Below are positions 26,401-36,600 of a stretch of 64,000 nucleotides of DNA, piece by piece (the stretch's first letter is position 1; each line of letters begins with the position of its first letter). The translations under genes and the position numbers were made by a program. Source of the stretch: Rugamonas sp. A1-17 (GTDB taxonomy: Bacteria > Pseudomonadota > Gammaproteobacteria > Burkholderiales > Burkholderiaceae_D). The stretch spans positions 50,670 to 114,669 of the forward strand of contig JAJLPB010000020.1 in assembly GCA_025548565.1 (NCBI GenBank), given 5' to 3'. The notes beneath the pieces were generated by a model. That model was given only the letters and a program-made list of their open reading frames with translations, did no database searches and was not told where the DNA came from.

Positions 26401-29400
26401 CTGGGCACGTCCGACGTGGCCGCCATCACCACCGCCCAGCTGCAGGCGCTCAAGACGCTGCAACTGGCCGCGCTGACCAGCAAGCAGCTGGGCGCGCTGA
26501 GCACCGACCAGATCGCCGCGCTGGGCACCGCCCAGGCCAGCAGCCTGGGCAGCCAGCAAATCGCCGTGCTGTCGAGCGACCAGTTGCTGGCCATCGGCAC
26601 CGACGACCTGGCCGCGCTGCGGACCGCGCAGCTGGGCGCGCTGGGCAGCAACCAGATCAGCCTGCTCAGCACCGACCAGATCGTCGCGCTGAGCACCGCG
26701 CAATTCGCCAGCCTGAGCACGCGCCAGCTGCTGTCGCTGGGCAGCAGCCAGATCGTCGCGATGGAAACGCGCGACCTGGCCGCGCTGAAGACCGCGCAAA
26801 TCGCCGGCCTGAGCACCGACAACCTGAACGCGCTGAGCTCGACCCAGGTGCAAGCGCTGACCACGGCCCAACTGGCCGCGCTGGGCAGCGCCCAGCTGGC
26901 CGCGTTCGCCACCGCGCAAATCGCCAACCTGAGCACCGCGCAAATCAGCGGCCTCGCCACGGCCCAGGTCGCCCTGCTGAGCAGCGACCAGCTGGCGGCG
27001 CTGGGCACGCAGGGCCTGTCGCTGATGCGCACGGTGCAGATCGCCGCGCTGAAGACCGCGCAGATCGCCGCCCTCGACAGCGACCAGCTGGCCGCGCTGA
27101 CCACCGCGCAAGTCAGCAACCTGACCACGCAACAGATCGCCGCGCTCGGCAGCGACCAGCTGAACGCGCTGGAAAGCCAGGACTTCGCCGCGCTCAGGAC
27201 CGCGCAGTTCGCCGCGCTGGGCACCGACGTCATCGCCAGCCTCAGCACCGCGCAAGCGGCCGCGCTGACCACCGTCCAGGTATCGAGCCTGAGCTCGCGC
27301 CAGCTGGCCGTGCTGGGCACCGCGCAGTTGCAGGTGTTCTCCACCGGCGACATCGCCGCGCTGCGCACCGTCCAGATCCTGGCGCTGACCACCGACCAGC
27401 TTGAAGCGCTGGGCAGCGACCAGTTCCGCGCCCTGAGCGCCGCGCAGATGGCGGCCCTGGGCAGCGCCCAGTTCCAGTCGCTGACCACCGACCAGATCGT
27501 CGCGCTGAGCACGCAGCAGGCGGCCAACCTCGGCACGGCCCAGGTGCGCGCGCTGTCCGCCGGCCAGCTGGCCGCGCTGGAGACCCAGGACCTGGCCGCC
27601 TTCAAGACGCTGCAGGTGGCGGCCCTGAGCACCAGCCAGTTCGTGCTGCTCAACAGCGACCAGATCGCCGGCCTGAGCGCCATCCAGGTGTCCGGCCTGA
27701 CCTCGCAGCAATTGACCGCCATGACCACCGATCAGGTGCAGGCGCTGGAAACCCAGGACCTGGCCGCGCTGCGCACCGCGCAGCTGCAGTCGCTCAGCAC
27801 GGACCAGCTCGACGCGATCGGCACCGACCAGTTGCAGGCGATGACGGCGGCCCAGCTGTCCTCGCTGAGCACGGCGCAATTCCTTGGCCTGCAGACCGCG
27901 CAGGTCGCCTCGCTGAGCACGCTGCAGGTGGCGGCGCTGGCCACCGCCCAGATCGCCAGCCTGAGCGCCGGCCAGCTGGCCGCGCTCAACACCGACGAGA
28001 TCGCCGCGCTGAAGACCGCGCAGATCAACGCGCTGCGCACCGTCCAGGTCGCGCTGCTGAGCACAGACCAGATCATGGCGCTGACCAGCAACCAGGTCGG
28101 CGCGATGTCGACCACCCAGCTGTCCTCGCTGTCGTCCGACCAGATCGGCGCGCTCAGCACGGCGGACTTCGCCGTGCTGACGGCAGCCCAGCTGAGCGCG
28201 CTCGGCATGCTGAACAACCTGACCACCGACCAGATCCAGGCGCTGACCCCGGCCCAGATCGGCGGCCTGACCACCGACCAGATCGCCGCGCTGGGCACCA
28301 GCCAGATCGTCGCGCTGACCACCAAACAGATCGGCAGCCTGAGCACGGCCGGCGTCAGCGTGCTGAGCAGCGACCAGCTGCGCGCGCTGGAACTGGAAGA
28401 CCTGGCCGCGATGAAGACCGCGCAACTGGCGGCGTTGAAGACCGCGCAAATCCAGCAGCTGACCACCGACCAGGTGCAGGCGCTGACCACGGCGCAGGCG
28501 TCCAGCCTGGGCAGCGCCCAGGTGGCGGCCCTGACCACCGACCAGGTGCAGGCGCTGAGCACCGACGAGATCCTGGCGCTGAAGACCGCGCAGATCGCCG
28601 CGCTGGGCAGCGACCAGATCGCCGCGCTGGCGCTGGGTCAGGTGCAGAGCCTGGGCGCGACCCAGCTGAACGCCCTGGGCAGCGCGCAAGTCCAGGCGCT
28701 GAGCTCGGACCAGATCGTCGGCCTCGGCACGCAGCAGTTCCAGGCGCTGGGCACGGCGCAGGTCGCCGCGCTGAGCACGCTGCAACTGAGCGTGATCGAA
28801 ACCGAAGACCTGGCCGCGCTGAAGACCGCGCAGATCGCCGCGCTGGGCACCGACCAGCTGCAGGCGCTGGCGGCCGACCGCATCGCCGCGCTGACCACCG
28901 CGCAGGCGCAGGCGCTGACCACCAACCAGCTGCTGTCGCTGAACTCGGCGCAGATCCAGGCGCTGAGCACCGACGACCTGGACGCGCTGAAGGCCGTGCA
29001 GATCGCCGCCCTCGGCAGCGACCAGCTCAACGCGCTGCTCATCGACCAGCTGCAAAGCCTGGGCTCGGCGCAGCTGAACGCGCTGAGCACGGCGCAGTTC
29101 CGCGCCCTCGACAGCGACCAGATCGCCGGCCTGACCACGCAGCAATACACGCAGCTGGGCACGGCGCAACTGGCCGCGCTCAGCACCGACCAGCTGGCCA
29201 CGATGGAACTGGAAGACCTGGCCGCGCTGCTGAGCAACCAGATCCAGGCCCTGAGCACCTTGCAGATCTCGCAGCTGGACACCGGCCACGTCAGCGTGCT
29301 GACCAGCGCCCAGTCCGCCGCGCTGAGCAGCAACCAGCTGGTGGCGCTGTCGACCATCCAGCTGCAGTCGCTCGGCAGCGACGCGATGCAGGCGCTCAAG

Positions 29401-32400
29401 ACCGCGCAGGTGCAGGCGCTGACCACCAACCAGCTGATCTCGCTGACGATGGACCAGCTGCAAAACCTGACCACGCTGCAGATGGACGCGCTGACCTCGG
29501 CCCAGGCCGCCGCGCTGACCACCGCGCAGATCGCCGCGCTGACCACGCTGCAGGTGGACAACCTGGCGACCCGCCAGCTGAACGCGCTGAGCAGCGACCA
29601 GATCGCCGCCATCAGCACCGACAACTTCGCCACGCTGTCGAGCACGCAGATCGGCGCGCTCAACGCGGCCCAGTTCGGCGCGATCACGACCGACCAGATG
29701 GTCGGCCTGAGCAGCATGCAGGTGGGCGCGCTGAGCACCGCGCAAGTGGCCGCCCTCAGCAGCGACCAGCTGGACGCGCTGGAGACGGCCGACTTCGTCG
29801 CGCTGAAATCCGCGCAAATCGCCGCCATCGGCAGCGCCAACATCGGCGCCCTGACCACCGACCTGGTCAGCGTGCTGACCACCGCGCAGATCGCCGGCCT
29901 GGGCAGCGGCCAGATCGCCGCCCTGAGCACCGACCACATCCTGGCGCTGGGCACGGCCCAGGTCGGCGTGCTGAGCACGCTGCAGATCAGCGGCCTGAGC
30001 ACCAACCACATCGCCGCGCTCAGCACCATGGACTTCGTGGCGCTGCGCAGCAACCAGCTGGCCGCGTTCAGCACGGCCCAGTTCGCCGCGCTGACCAGCG
30101 ACCAGCTCAACGCCCTGTCCACCAGTGCCTTCACCGGCCTGACCACGCAGGAAATCACCGCGCTGACGGCGGCGCAGTTCGGCCAGCTGGGCACCGCCCA
30201 GGTGGCCGCGCTGACCTCGCTGCAGGCGCAGGCGCTCAGCACCGACCAGCTGGCCGCGCTGGGAACCGACCAGTTCGCCGCGCTGGGCACCAGCGCGGTC
30301 AACCACCTGCTGGCCGCGCAGTTCGGCGCGCTGGCCACCGACCAGATCGTCGCGCTGAGCACCGCGCAGGTGCGCGCGCTGGGCAGCATGCAGCTGACCG
30401 CGCTCACCAGCGACCAGGTGGCCGCGCTGGAGACGGCCGACCTGGCCGCGCTCGGCACGGCCCAGATCGTCCTGCTCGGCACCGACCAGCTGCAGGCGCT
30501 GTTGACCGACCAGTTCGCCACACTGGGCACCGCGCAAGTGGCGGCGCTCACCACCGACCAGGTCGCCAGCGGCCTGGGCACCGGCCAGGTCGCCGCGCTG
30601 ACCACCGCGCAGGCCAGCTCGCTGGCCACGCGCCAGGTGGCGGCCCTCACCACGGCCCAGATCGCCGCGCTGGAAACGGCCGACCTGTCGTCGTTCAGCA
30701 CGCGCCAGATGGTGGCGCTGGGCAGCGACCAGGTCGCCGCGCTGGGCAGCGACCAGCTCAACGCGCTGACCACCGCCGAGCTGGCCGCGCTCACCACCAG
30801 CCAGATCAGCAACGGCCTGCAGACCGCCCAGCTGGTCGCGCTCGACAGCGCCCACATCGCGGCGCTGGGCACGGCGCAGCTGGCCTACGGCCTGAGCAGC
30901 GACAGCATCGCCGCCCTGACCACCGACCAGATCGTCGCGCTGCGCACCGCGCAGACCGCCGCGCTGGGCACCGCCCAGGTGCGGGCGCTGACCAGCGACC
31001 AGATCGTCGCGCTGAGCACCGCGCAGGCGTCCACGCTGAGCACGCAGCAAGTGGCGGCGCTCACCACCGACCAGATCATCGTGCTGGAAACGGCCGACCT
31101 GGCCGCGTTGACCACGCGCCAGGTCGCCGCCCTGACCACGGACCAGATCGCCTTCCTGAACAGCGACCAGCTCAACGCGCTGACCCTGACGCAGCTGGCC
31201 GCCTTCAGCACCAGCCAGCTGGCCAACGGCCTGCAGGTGGCCCAGGTGCTGACGCTGGACACCAGCCACATCGCCGCGCTGAGCACCGCGCAGGTGGCGT
31301 ACGGCCTGACGCTCGACACCCTGCTGGTCCTGAGCAGCGACCAGATGCGCGCGCTGAAGACCGCGCAGATCGCCGCGCTGACCACCGACCAGGCCAGCAA
31401 CCTCACCACCGACCAGATCGTCGCGCTGGCCACGGCGCAGATCACCGGCTTCTCGGTCACGCAGATGCCCACCCTGACCGCCGGCCAGCTGGCCGCGCTC
31501 AGCACCGGCCAGGTGGCCGCGCTCGACACGCAGGACGTGGCCGCGCTGACCGCCGGCCAGTTCACCGGCTTGTCCACCGACCAGACCGTCGCGCTGACGA
31601 CGGCGCAGATCCGCGGCCTGAAAACCGCGCAGATCGCCGCCATCGACGTGCCGCAGGTGAACGTGCTCGGCACCGACCAGATCGGCGCGCTGAGCACGGC
31701 GCAAGCGGCCGCGCTGAGCATCAACGCCGTGGTCGCGCTGTCGACCGACCAGATCGGCGCGCTGCAGACGGCCGACGTGGCCGCGCTGGGCACGCTGCAA
31801 GTGTCCAGCCTGGCCGTCGGCCAGCTGGGCGGCCTGAACACCGCGCAAATCCAGGCCCTGACCAGCCTGCAGCTGGGCGCGATGACGGCCGACCAGATGT
31901 TCGCGCTGAGCACCAGCCAGATCGCCGCGCTGCGCACCGCGCAGATCGGCTACCTGAACACCACCCAGCTGGCCGCGCTGTCGGACACGCAGATCCAGGC
32001 GCTCACCACGGCGCAGGTCGCCAGCATCAAGCTCAGCCAGATCACCGCGCTGACCGTGGACCAGGTGGCCGCGTTCAGCACCGACCAGCTGCAGGCGGTC
32101 ACCACGTCGCAGCTGCAGACGCTGAGCTCGACCCAGCTCAACGCGCTGACCGGCACCCAGGCCGCCGCGCTGACCACCGCGCAGATGGCGGCGCTGAAGA
32201 ACGCCCAGATCGCCGCGCTGACCATCGACCAGATCAACGCCTTCACCACCACGCAGCTGGGCGCCTGGAGCACCAGCCAGCTCGGCTCGCTGACGGCCAC
32301 GCAGATCGGCTACCTGTCCACCGCGCAGATCGCCGGCCTGACCAACGCCCAGGTGGCCGGCCTCAAGACCAGCCAGCTGATCGTCTTCACCACCGACCAG

Positions 32401-33345
32401 ATCGCCGCGTTCACGGCCGGCCAGGTGCCGTCGCTCACCACGGCCGGGCTGACCGCGCTCAGCGTCAGCCAGGCCAACGCCTTCACCGGCACGCAGGTGG
32501 CGGCGATGACGGTCACGCAGACCATGGCGCTGAACGCCGCGTCCACCAACTACGCCACGCCGCTGGTGCTGGACCTGGACGGCAACGGCGTGCAAACGCT
32601 GGGCATAGGCGCCGGGGTGCGGTTCGACATCCGCGCCGAAGGCAAGGCCGTGCACACCGGCTGGGTCGACGCCCACGACGGTTTGCTGGCCCTGGACCGC
32701 AACGGCGACGGCATCATCAACGACGGCGGCGAACTGTTCGGCAGCGCCACCAGACTGGCGGACGGCAGCACGGCGGCCGACGGCTACGCCGCGCTCAAGT
32801 CGCTCGACAGCAACGGCGACGGCCAGATCACCAGCGCCGACAGCGGCTTCGGCGCGCTGCGGGTGTGGGTCGATGGCAACTCCGACGGCATCAGCCAGGC
32901 CGGCGAGTTGAAGACGCTGGACCAGCTGGGCATCGCCGCCATCAGCACCAGCGCCGGCCACGCGCTGACGCAACAGAACGGCAACATGGTCGGCCTGACC
33001 TCCAGCTACACCGGCACGGACGGCAGCAGCCACGCCAGCGCCGACGTCTGGTTCCTGGCGCAAAAGAGCGCGGCCACGGTCGCGGCCACGCTGCAACAGC
33101 AAGTGAGCGGCCTCAGCAACGCAATGGCCGCCTACGCCAGCGACGTTTCCGCGGCGCCGGCGCCACAGGCAGCGCCATGCAAGTCCGACACGGCAACGAC
33201 CGATGCCGGCGCACAAGCAATGGCCGACGCCATGCAGCACTACCGCAGCCGCCAGGCCTTGCAAGGCGCCGCCGCCGCGCTGAGCAAGCAGCCCGACGAC
33301 CAGCAACACAACACCGGCAACTGGTTCAGCGTCCCCAACCGCTAA
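23446..33345 (+). CDS. Giant octapeptide-repeat protein with C-terminal EF-hand-like domain
   Basis: This 3,299-residue protein has no signal peptide and almost no Cys or aromatics. Residues 8 to about 3,028 are 377 tandem octads, consensus L-x-[TS]-x-Q-[ILV]-x-A. The [TS]-x-x-Q spacing looks like a helix N-capping box, so each octad may be one short helical turn of a solenoid. The C-terminal 270 residues carry calcium-type loops (LDLDGNGVQ, DRNGDGIIND, DSNGDGQITSAD, DGNSDGISQ), as in type I-secreted proteins such as FrpC. A second protein of this type lies next to ABC/HlyD genes, so export by that pair is inferred. AAGGAG lies 10 bases before the ATG. I know no named family for the octads; an adhesin or matrix role is conjecture. 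Confidence 0.9.
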   Translation: MPSLVPGLNTDQIASLQTNQIALLTTADIVLLSTLQMTAWSTDQLAAFGTSQLRALSTQNLQALNTQQLGYGLTTKQIAALTTGQIVSLSTNQLVNGLTTDQFAALATVQVAALGTQQLSLVGTGDIAALRSAQLVALNTAQVRALGTDQIAALSSSQTAALQTRQIAALSSNQLASIDTDDIAALSTQQLIALGTSLLGALTTAQMAALRTAQSSSLSTQQISALGSDQLAALGTDGFAALKTAQIAALTTRQFTALSTDQIVALTTAQTAALTTLQLSQMSSAQLAAMETQDFAALKSQQLNALSTVTTAVLSTDQIAALTTAQVAALRSGQLRALSTDQIVALTTAQAAALGTAQIVVLTSDQVAAIETRDLAAMKTAQVAAFTTAQINALGTAQLASLGTAQAAGLATQQLAAMSTTLLAAMATQDLAALRTLQIAALATGGVAALGTDQIAALSSLQLGALKTAQVAALGTDQIAVLSTAQIGGLASQQVAALSTNQLSALSTANLAALKTQQLAAMGTSLIAALSTDQVAALKTAQANVLSSLQLSALSSDQLGALSTQDLAALRTQQLGGLSTSNVRSLSTDQVAALSTAQVAALSTQQTGALDTDQIVSLTTAQAASLTTRQLAALGTGQLAAMETRDLAALRTAQLAALGSAQIGALTTDQVVGLGSQQVASLATQQIAALTTDQAAAMETQDLVALKSQQAAALSSNAVAALTTAQFGALASVQLSNFTTAQIAALTTDQIVALTTAQAAALSTREVAALSTNQLNALETQDFAALKTAQIAALTTAQVAALGTDLIVALTTAQAGALTPGQLNALSTDQLAAMETQDFAALQTSQLLGLGTKAIALLTVGQVAALKTAQIAQLTSDQIRVLNSTQLGALNTAQVNALSTAQIGYLLTEQVAALTTADWASLKSSQLNALSSNQLAAVTTDQIVALTSLQAGALATQHVALLSTDQVVALETQDLAALKTQQVVALGTSDVAAITTAQLQALKTLQLAALTSKQLGALSTDQIAALGTAQASSLGSQQIAVLSSDQLLAIGTDDLAALRTAQLGALGSNQISLLSTDQIVALSTAQFASLSTRQLLSLGSSQIVAMETRDLAALKTAQIAGLSTDNLNALSSTQVQALTTAQLAALGSAQLAAFATAQIANLSTAQISGLATAQVALLSSDQLAALGTQGLSLMRTVQIAALKTAQIAALDSDQLAALTTAQVSNLTTQQIAALGSDQLNALESQDFAALRTAQFAALGTDVIASLSTAQAAALTTVQVSSLSSRQLAVLGTAQLQVFSTGDIAALRTVQILALTTDQLEALGSDQFRALSAAQMAALGSAQFQSLTTDQIVALSTQQAANLGTAQVRALSAGQLAALETQDLAAFKTLQVAALSTSQFVLLNSDQIAGLSAIQVSGLTSQQLTAMTTDQVQALETQDLAALRTAQLQSLSTDQLDAIGTDQLQAMTAAQLSSLSTAQFLGLQTAQVASLSTLQVAALATAQIASLSAGQLAALNTDEIAALKTAQINALRTVQVALLSTDQIMALTSNQVGAMSTTQLSSLSSDQIGALSTADFAVLTAAQLSALGMLNNLTTDQIQALTPAQIGGLTTDQIAALGTSQIVALTTKQIGSLSTAGVSVLSSDQLRALELEDLAAMKTAQLAALKTAQIQQLTTDQVQALTTAQASSLGSAQVAALTTDQVQALSTDEILALKTAQIAALGSDQIAALALGQVQSLGATQLNALGSAQVQALSSDQIVGLGTQQFQALGTAQVAALSTLQLSVIETEDLAALKTAQIAALGTDQLQALAADRIAALTTAQAQALTTNQLLSLNSAQIQALSTDDLDALKAVQIAALGSDQLNALLIDQLQSLGSAQLNALSTAQFRALDSDQIAGLTTQQYTQLGTAQLAALSTDQLATMELEDLAALLSNQIQALSTLQISQLDTGHVSVLTSAQSAALSSNQLVALSTIQLQSLGSDAMQALKTAQVQALTTNQLISLTMDQLQNLTTLQMDALTSAQAAALTTAQIAALTTLQVDNLATRQLNALSSDQIAAISTDNFATLSSTQIGALNAAQFGAITTDQMVGLSSMQVGALSTAQVAALSSDQLDALETADFVALKSAQIAAIGSANIGALTTDLVSVLTTAQIAGLGSGQIAALSTDHILALGTAQVGVLSTLQISGLSTNHIAALSTMDFVALRSNQLAAFSTAQFAALTSDQLNALSTSAFTGLTTQEITALTAAQFGQLGTAQVAALTSLQAQALSTDQLAALGTDQFAALGTSAVNHLLAAQFGALATDQIVALSTAQVRALGSMQLTALTSDQVAALETADLAALGTAQIVLLGTDQLQALLTDQFATLGTAQVAALTTDQVASGLGTGQVAALTTAQASSLATRQVAALTTAQIAALETADLSSFSTRQMVALGSDQVAALGSDQLNALTTAELAALTTSQISNGLQTAQLVALDSAHIAALGTAQLAYGLSSDSIAALTTDQIVALRTAQTAALGTAQVRALTSDQIVALSTAQASTLSTQQVAALTTDQIIVLETADLAALTTRQVAALTTDQIAFLNSDQLNALTLTQLAAFSTSQLANGLQVAQVLTLDTSHIAALSTAQVAYGLTLDTLLVLSSDQMRALKTAQIAALTTDQASNLTTDQIVALATAQITGFSVTQMPTLTAGQLAALSTGQVAALDTQDVAALTAGQFTGLSTDQTVALTTAQIRGLKTAQIAAIDVPQVNVLGTDQIGALSTAQAAALSINAVVALSTDQIGALQTADVAALGTLQVSSLAVGQLGGLNTAQIQALTSLQLGAMTADQMFALSTSQIAALRTAQIGYLNTTQLAALSDTQIQALTTAQVASIKLSQITALTVDQVAAFSTDQLQAVTTSQLQTLSSTQLNALTGTQAAALTTAQMAALKNAQIAALTIDQINAFTTTQLGAWSTSQLGSLTATQIGYLSTAQIAGLTNAQVAGLKTSQLIVFTTDQIAAFTAGQVPSLTTAGLTALSVSQANAFTGTQVAAMTVTQTMALNAASTNYATPLVLDLDGNGVQTLGIGAGVRFDIRAEGKAVHTGWVDAHDGLLALDRNGDGIINDGGELFGSATRLADGSTAADGYAALKSLDSNGDGQITSADSGFGALRVWVDGNSDGISQAGELKTLDQLGIAAISTSAGHALTQQNGNMVGLTSSYTGTDGSSHASADVWFLAQKSAATVAATLQQQVSGLSNAMAAYASDVSAAPAPQAAPCKSDTATTDAGAQAMADAMQHYRSRQALQGAAAALSKQPDDQQHNTGNWFSVPNR
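23467..32529 (+). repeat. 377 tandem 24-bp (octapeptide) units with 408-bp super-period
   Basis: By hand there are 369 units of 8 codons, 7 of 9 (ending NG, YG or SG) and one of 6. This sums exactly to the 3,021 codons spanned. 'Acidic' octads (often [MLI]-E-T-x-D-[LF]-A-A, then L-[KR]-[TS]) fall at units 36, 46, 53, 63, 70, 80, 87 and so on to 274, spaced 10 and 7 in alternation with one exception (148, 155, 162). Confidence 0.93.
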
Positions 33346-33351
33346 ACCCAG

Positions 33352-33525
33352 TGGGGTCAAGTCTGGCATTCGGACACGACCTCTGCCGTCACATTGGGGT
33401 CAAGTCTGGCATTCGGACACGAGCACAACCGTAGCCCGCCGCTACGGTTGTGCTCGTGTCCGAATGTCAGACTTGACCCCAAGCCGCTACTGTCGAGGCC
33501 GTGTCCGAATGTCAGACTTGACCCC
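33352..33525. repeat. REP quartet between the octad gene and the glycan operon
   Basis: Four copies of the TGGGGTCAAGTCTGRCATTC unit: two direct (from 33352 and 33395) and two inverted (ending 33481 and 33525). The inner two form a 42-bp stem with one mismatch and a 5-nt loop (33394-33482). The arrangement matches that around the RAYT gene, without a transposase. It starts 7 bases after the giant gene's stop and may end its transcription. Confidence 0.93.
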
Positions 33526-33640
33526 AAGTTGCTTGTTGCTACTGCCCATCCATTGAGCAGGCGGCGTTTTACAGTCTTGCTCCTGAGCCAAAAGTTGCCC
33601 CTCATCCAGCGACAAAAAGGTATGATAGTGCGTACCTTTT
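33526..33640 (+). promoter_or_regulatory. Leader of the first glycan operon
   Basis: This 115-base leader contains a -10-like TATGAT at 33621-33626. The only good -35 hexamer (TTGCCC, 33595-33600) is 20 bases away, longer than ideal. No clear Shine-Dalgarno precedes the ATG at 33641. Confidence 0.3.
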
Positions 33641-36600
33641 ATGGCTCATCCCATCCTACCGCCCGCTATGACCGCTCAAGTACCTGCCGCTCCCACCGAT
33701 ACCAGCCCGCTGGGCACCGTTATGGCGCTGGCCGTCAAGGGCGCGCTGTCCATCGGCGATCTGTTCGGCGCCGCCGCCGTGTTGCAGGAAAGCGGACAAT
33801 TGCCCGCCGCCATCGCCCTCTACCGCGCCTGGATCGACCATACGCCGTCGCCGCTGATCTACGCCGCCTGCTTCAATCTGGCCGTGGTGCTGTCCAATTC
33901 GGGCGACGACACCGGCGCGGAAGCCGTGCTGCGCAAGGCCATCGCCCAGAACCCCGGCTTCGTCGAGGCCCGCCTCAACCTCGGCACCTTGCTCGAACGC
34001 ACCGGCCGCCCGGACGACGCGCTGGCGATGTGGAAGACCATCCTCTCCGATGAGGTGCAGCCGGACATCAAGACCAATCCGACGCTGTATGTGCAAACCC
34101 TGAACAACCTGGGCCGCCTGCTGGAAATCCGCAAGCGCTACCCCGAGGCCGAGGCCATGCTGGCGCTGAGCCTGCGCGTCGATCCGCAACAGGCCAACGT
34201 CATGACCCACTGGGTCCACCTGCGCCAGAAACAGTGCGAGTGGCCGGTCTACAGCGGCCTCGAACACATCTCGGTCGCTACCATGATGGAGGGCACCTCG
34301 GCGCTGGCCATGCTCAGCGCCTCGGCCGATCCGGCCCAGCAGCTGGCCGCCGCGCGCCGCTTCGTCAACGAGAAGGTCAACGCCGCCGTGGCCCCGCTGA
34401 CCGGCCAGCATGGCTACGGCCACGGCCGCCTGCGCATCGGCTACCTGTCGTCGGACTTTTGCTCGCACGCGGTGTCCATCCTCACCGCCGAGCTGTACGA
34501 GCTGCACGACCGCAGCAAGTTCGAGGTCTACGCCTTCAGCTGGAGCCGCGAGGACGGCTCGCCGATCCGCGCCCGCGTGGTCAAGGCCATGGACCACTAC
34601 ATCCGCATCGACAAGCTGACCGACGAGCAGGCCGCCCGCACCATCCGCGCCCACGAGATCGACATCCTGGTCGACCTGCACGGCCTGACGCTGGGCGCGC
34701 GCCCCAACATCCTGGCCTACCGCCCGGCGCCGGTGCAGCTGACCTACCTCGGCTTCCCCGGCAGCACCGGCCTGCCCGGCGTCGACTACGTGATCGCCGA
34801 CGAGTTCCTGATCACGCCGGAGATGGCCAAGCACTTCACCGAGAAGCCGCTGTACCTGCCGGACACCTTCCAGATCAACGACCGCCAGCGCCTGATCGCG
34901 CCCACGCCGACCCGCGCCAGCGTCAACCTGCCGGAGGATGCCTTCGTCTTCTGCTCGTTCAACAACAACTTCAAGTTCACGCCCGACCTGTTCACGATCT
35001 GGATGAACATCCTGCGCCGCGTGCCGGGCAGCGTGCTGTGGCTGGTGGCCGACTATCCGGAAGTGCGCGAGAACCTGTACCGCTACGCCGAGCAAGCCGG
35101 CATCGCCCGCGAACGCCTGATCTTCAACAGCCGCGCGGTGCCGGCCGAGTACCTGGCGCGCTACCAGCTGGCCGACCTGTTCCTCGACACCTTCCCGTTC
35201 AACGCCGGCACCACCGCCAGCGACGCGCTGTGGGCCGGCCTGCCGCTGCTGACCTGCGCCGGCCAGACCTTCTCGTCGCGCATGGCCGGCAGCCTGCTGC
35301 GCGCGGTCGACCTGCCGCAGCTGATCACCTACAACTTCGCCGACTACGAGGAAAAGGCGGTGGCGCTGGCCAACGATCCGGCCCGCATCGCCGCCATGAA
35401 GCGCCAGCTGGCCGCCAACCGCCTGACCTGCCCGCTGTTCGACAGCCCGCGCTTCGTGCGCAACCTGGAGGCCGCGCTGCAGAAGGTCGCCAAGCCGGCC
35501 GCGCCGCGCCTGGCCGCGCCGGAGCACGCGGTGCGTCCGCAGGACCCGTCGGAGCAGCCCCTGGCCGAGCCGGTGCGCATCGCCGACATCCCCATCGTCA
35601 CCGTGTCCTACAACGCGCCCGACCTGATCGACGCGCTGCTGCGCAGCCTGCGCCGGTTCTACGCCAACCGCGTGTACGTGATCGACGGCTCCAACCCGGA
35701 CGTGGCCGAGCAGATCCGCGCCATCACCGACGGCTACGACAACGTCGAGTTCATCCCGTTCGGCTACAACATCCACCACGGCCCCGGCATGGCGTGGGCG
35801 CTCAACCATCTGGGCCTGTCGGGCGAGGTGCTGTTCCTCGATTCCGACGTCGAGATCCTCAAGGCCGGCTTTCTGGAATCGCTGCACAGCGAGCTGCGCC
35901 CGCAGATGTACGGCGTCGGCAACGTCCAGTGGGTCAACGAGCTGGGCCACAGCCGCGATGCGGACGGCATCCCCTACCTGCACCCGGCCTGCATGCTGGT
36001 GAACGCCGAGGTGATGCGCCAGTGGCCGCTGCCGATCAAGCACGGCGCGCCGCTGCTGCCGGCCATGCTGGCCATGCACCGCGCCGGCCAGAGCGCGCTG
36101 ATGCACGGCGTCGACTGGGTGCGCGGCGATTTCGCCCGCGAGCCGACCCGCACCTACATCAAGCACGACTGGCAGGGCACGGTGATCCGCACCGGCGGCT
36201 ACCACTACGACCTGCCCAGCGCCACCAGCGAGGTCAACACCGACCTGCTGCAGTTCATGCCGCCGGCCGCGGTCAAGGTGGTCGAGCTGGGCTGCGGCGA
36301 CGGCGCCTTCGCCAAGGCTTACCGCGCGCGCAATCCGCTGGCCAACTACACCGGCATCGAGGCCGATCCGGCGCCGGCCCAGGCCGCCCGCCCACACTGC
36401 GACTTCGTGTTCAACCTCGACATCGAGCACGCCGGCGCCGACCTGTGGGACCATGTGCGCGGCGCCGACTGCTGGGTCGTCGACGAGACGCTGGAGACGC
36501 TGAACGACCCGTGGACCGTGCTGCAGAAGATCCGCACCAGCATCGCGCCGGGCGGCAAGATCGTCGCCACCATCCGCAACTTCCAGCACTGGAGCATGCA

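Noticed and set aside
23467..32529. Regular short DNA repeats resembling a CRISPR or minisatellite array
   Set aside because: The units are contiguous, vary at codon third positions and keep one reading frame; there are no spacers or cas genes.
26215..33369. Very long minus-strand open frame (over 2,300 codons) opposite the giant gene, and similar shorter ones
   Set aside because: The repeated 24-bp unit lacks stops in several frames, so all copies stay open together. The products are low-complexity Arg/Gly/Gln or Ser/Trp strings with no ribosome sites, while the plus frame has a strong ribosome site and a real C-terminal domain.
33357..33605. Small open frames inside the REP quartets
   Set aside because: They arise from the palindrome sequence itself (repeated SSLTFGH/CPNARLDP-type peptides) and have no ribosome sites.
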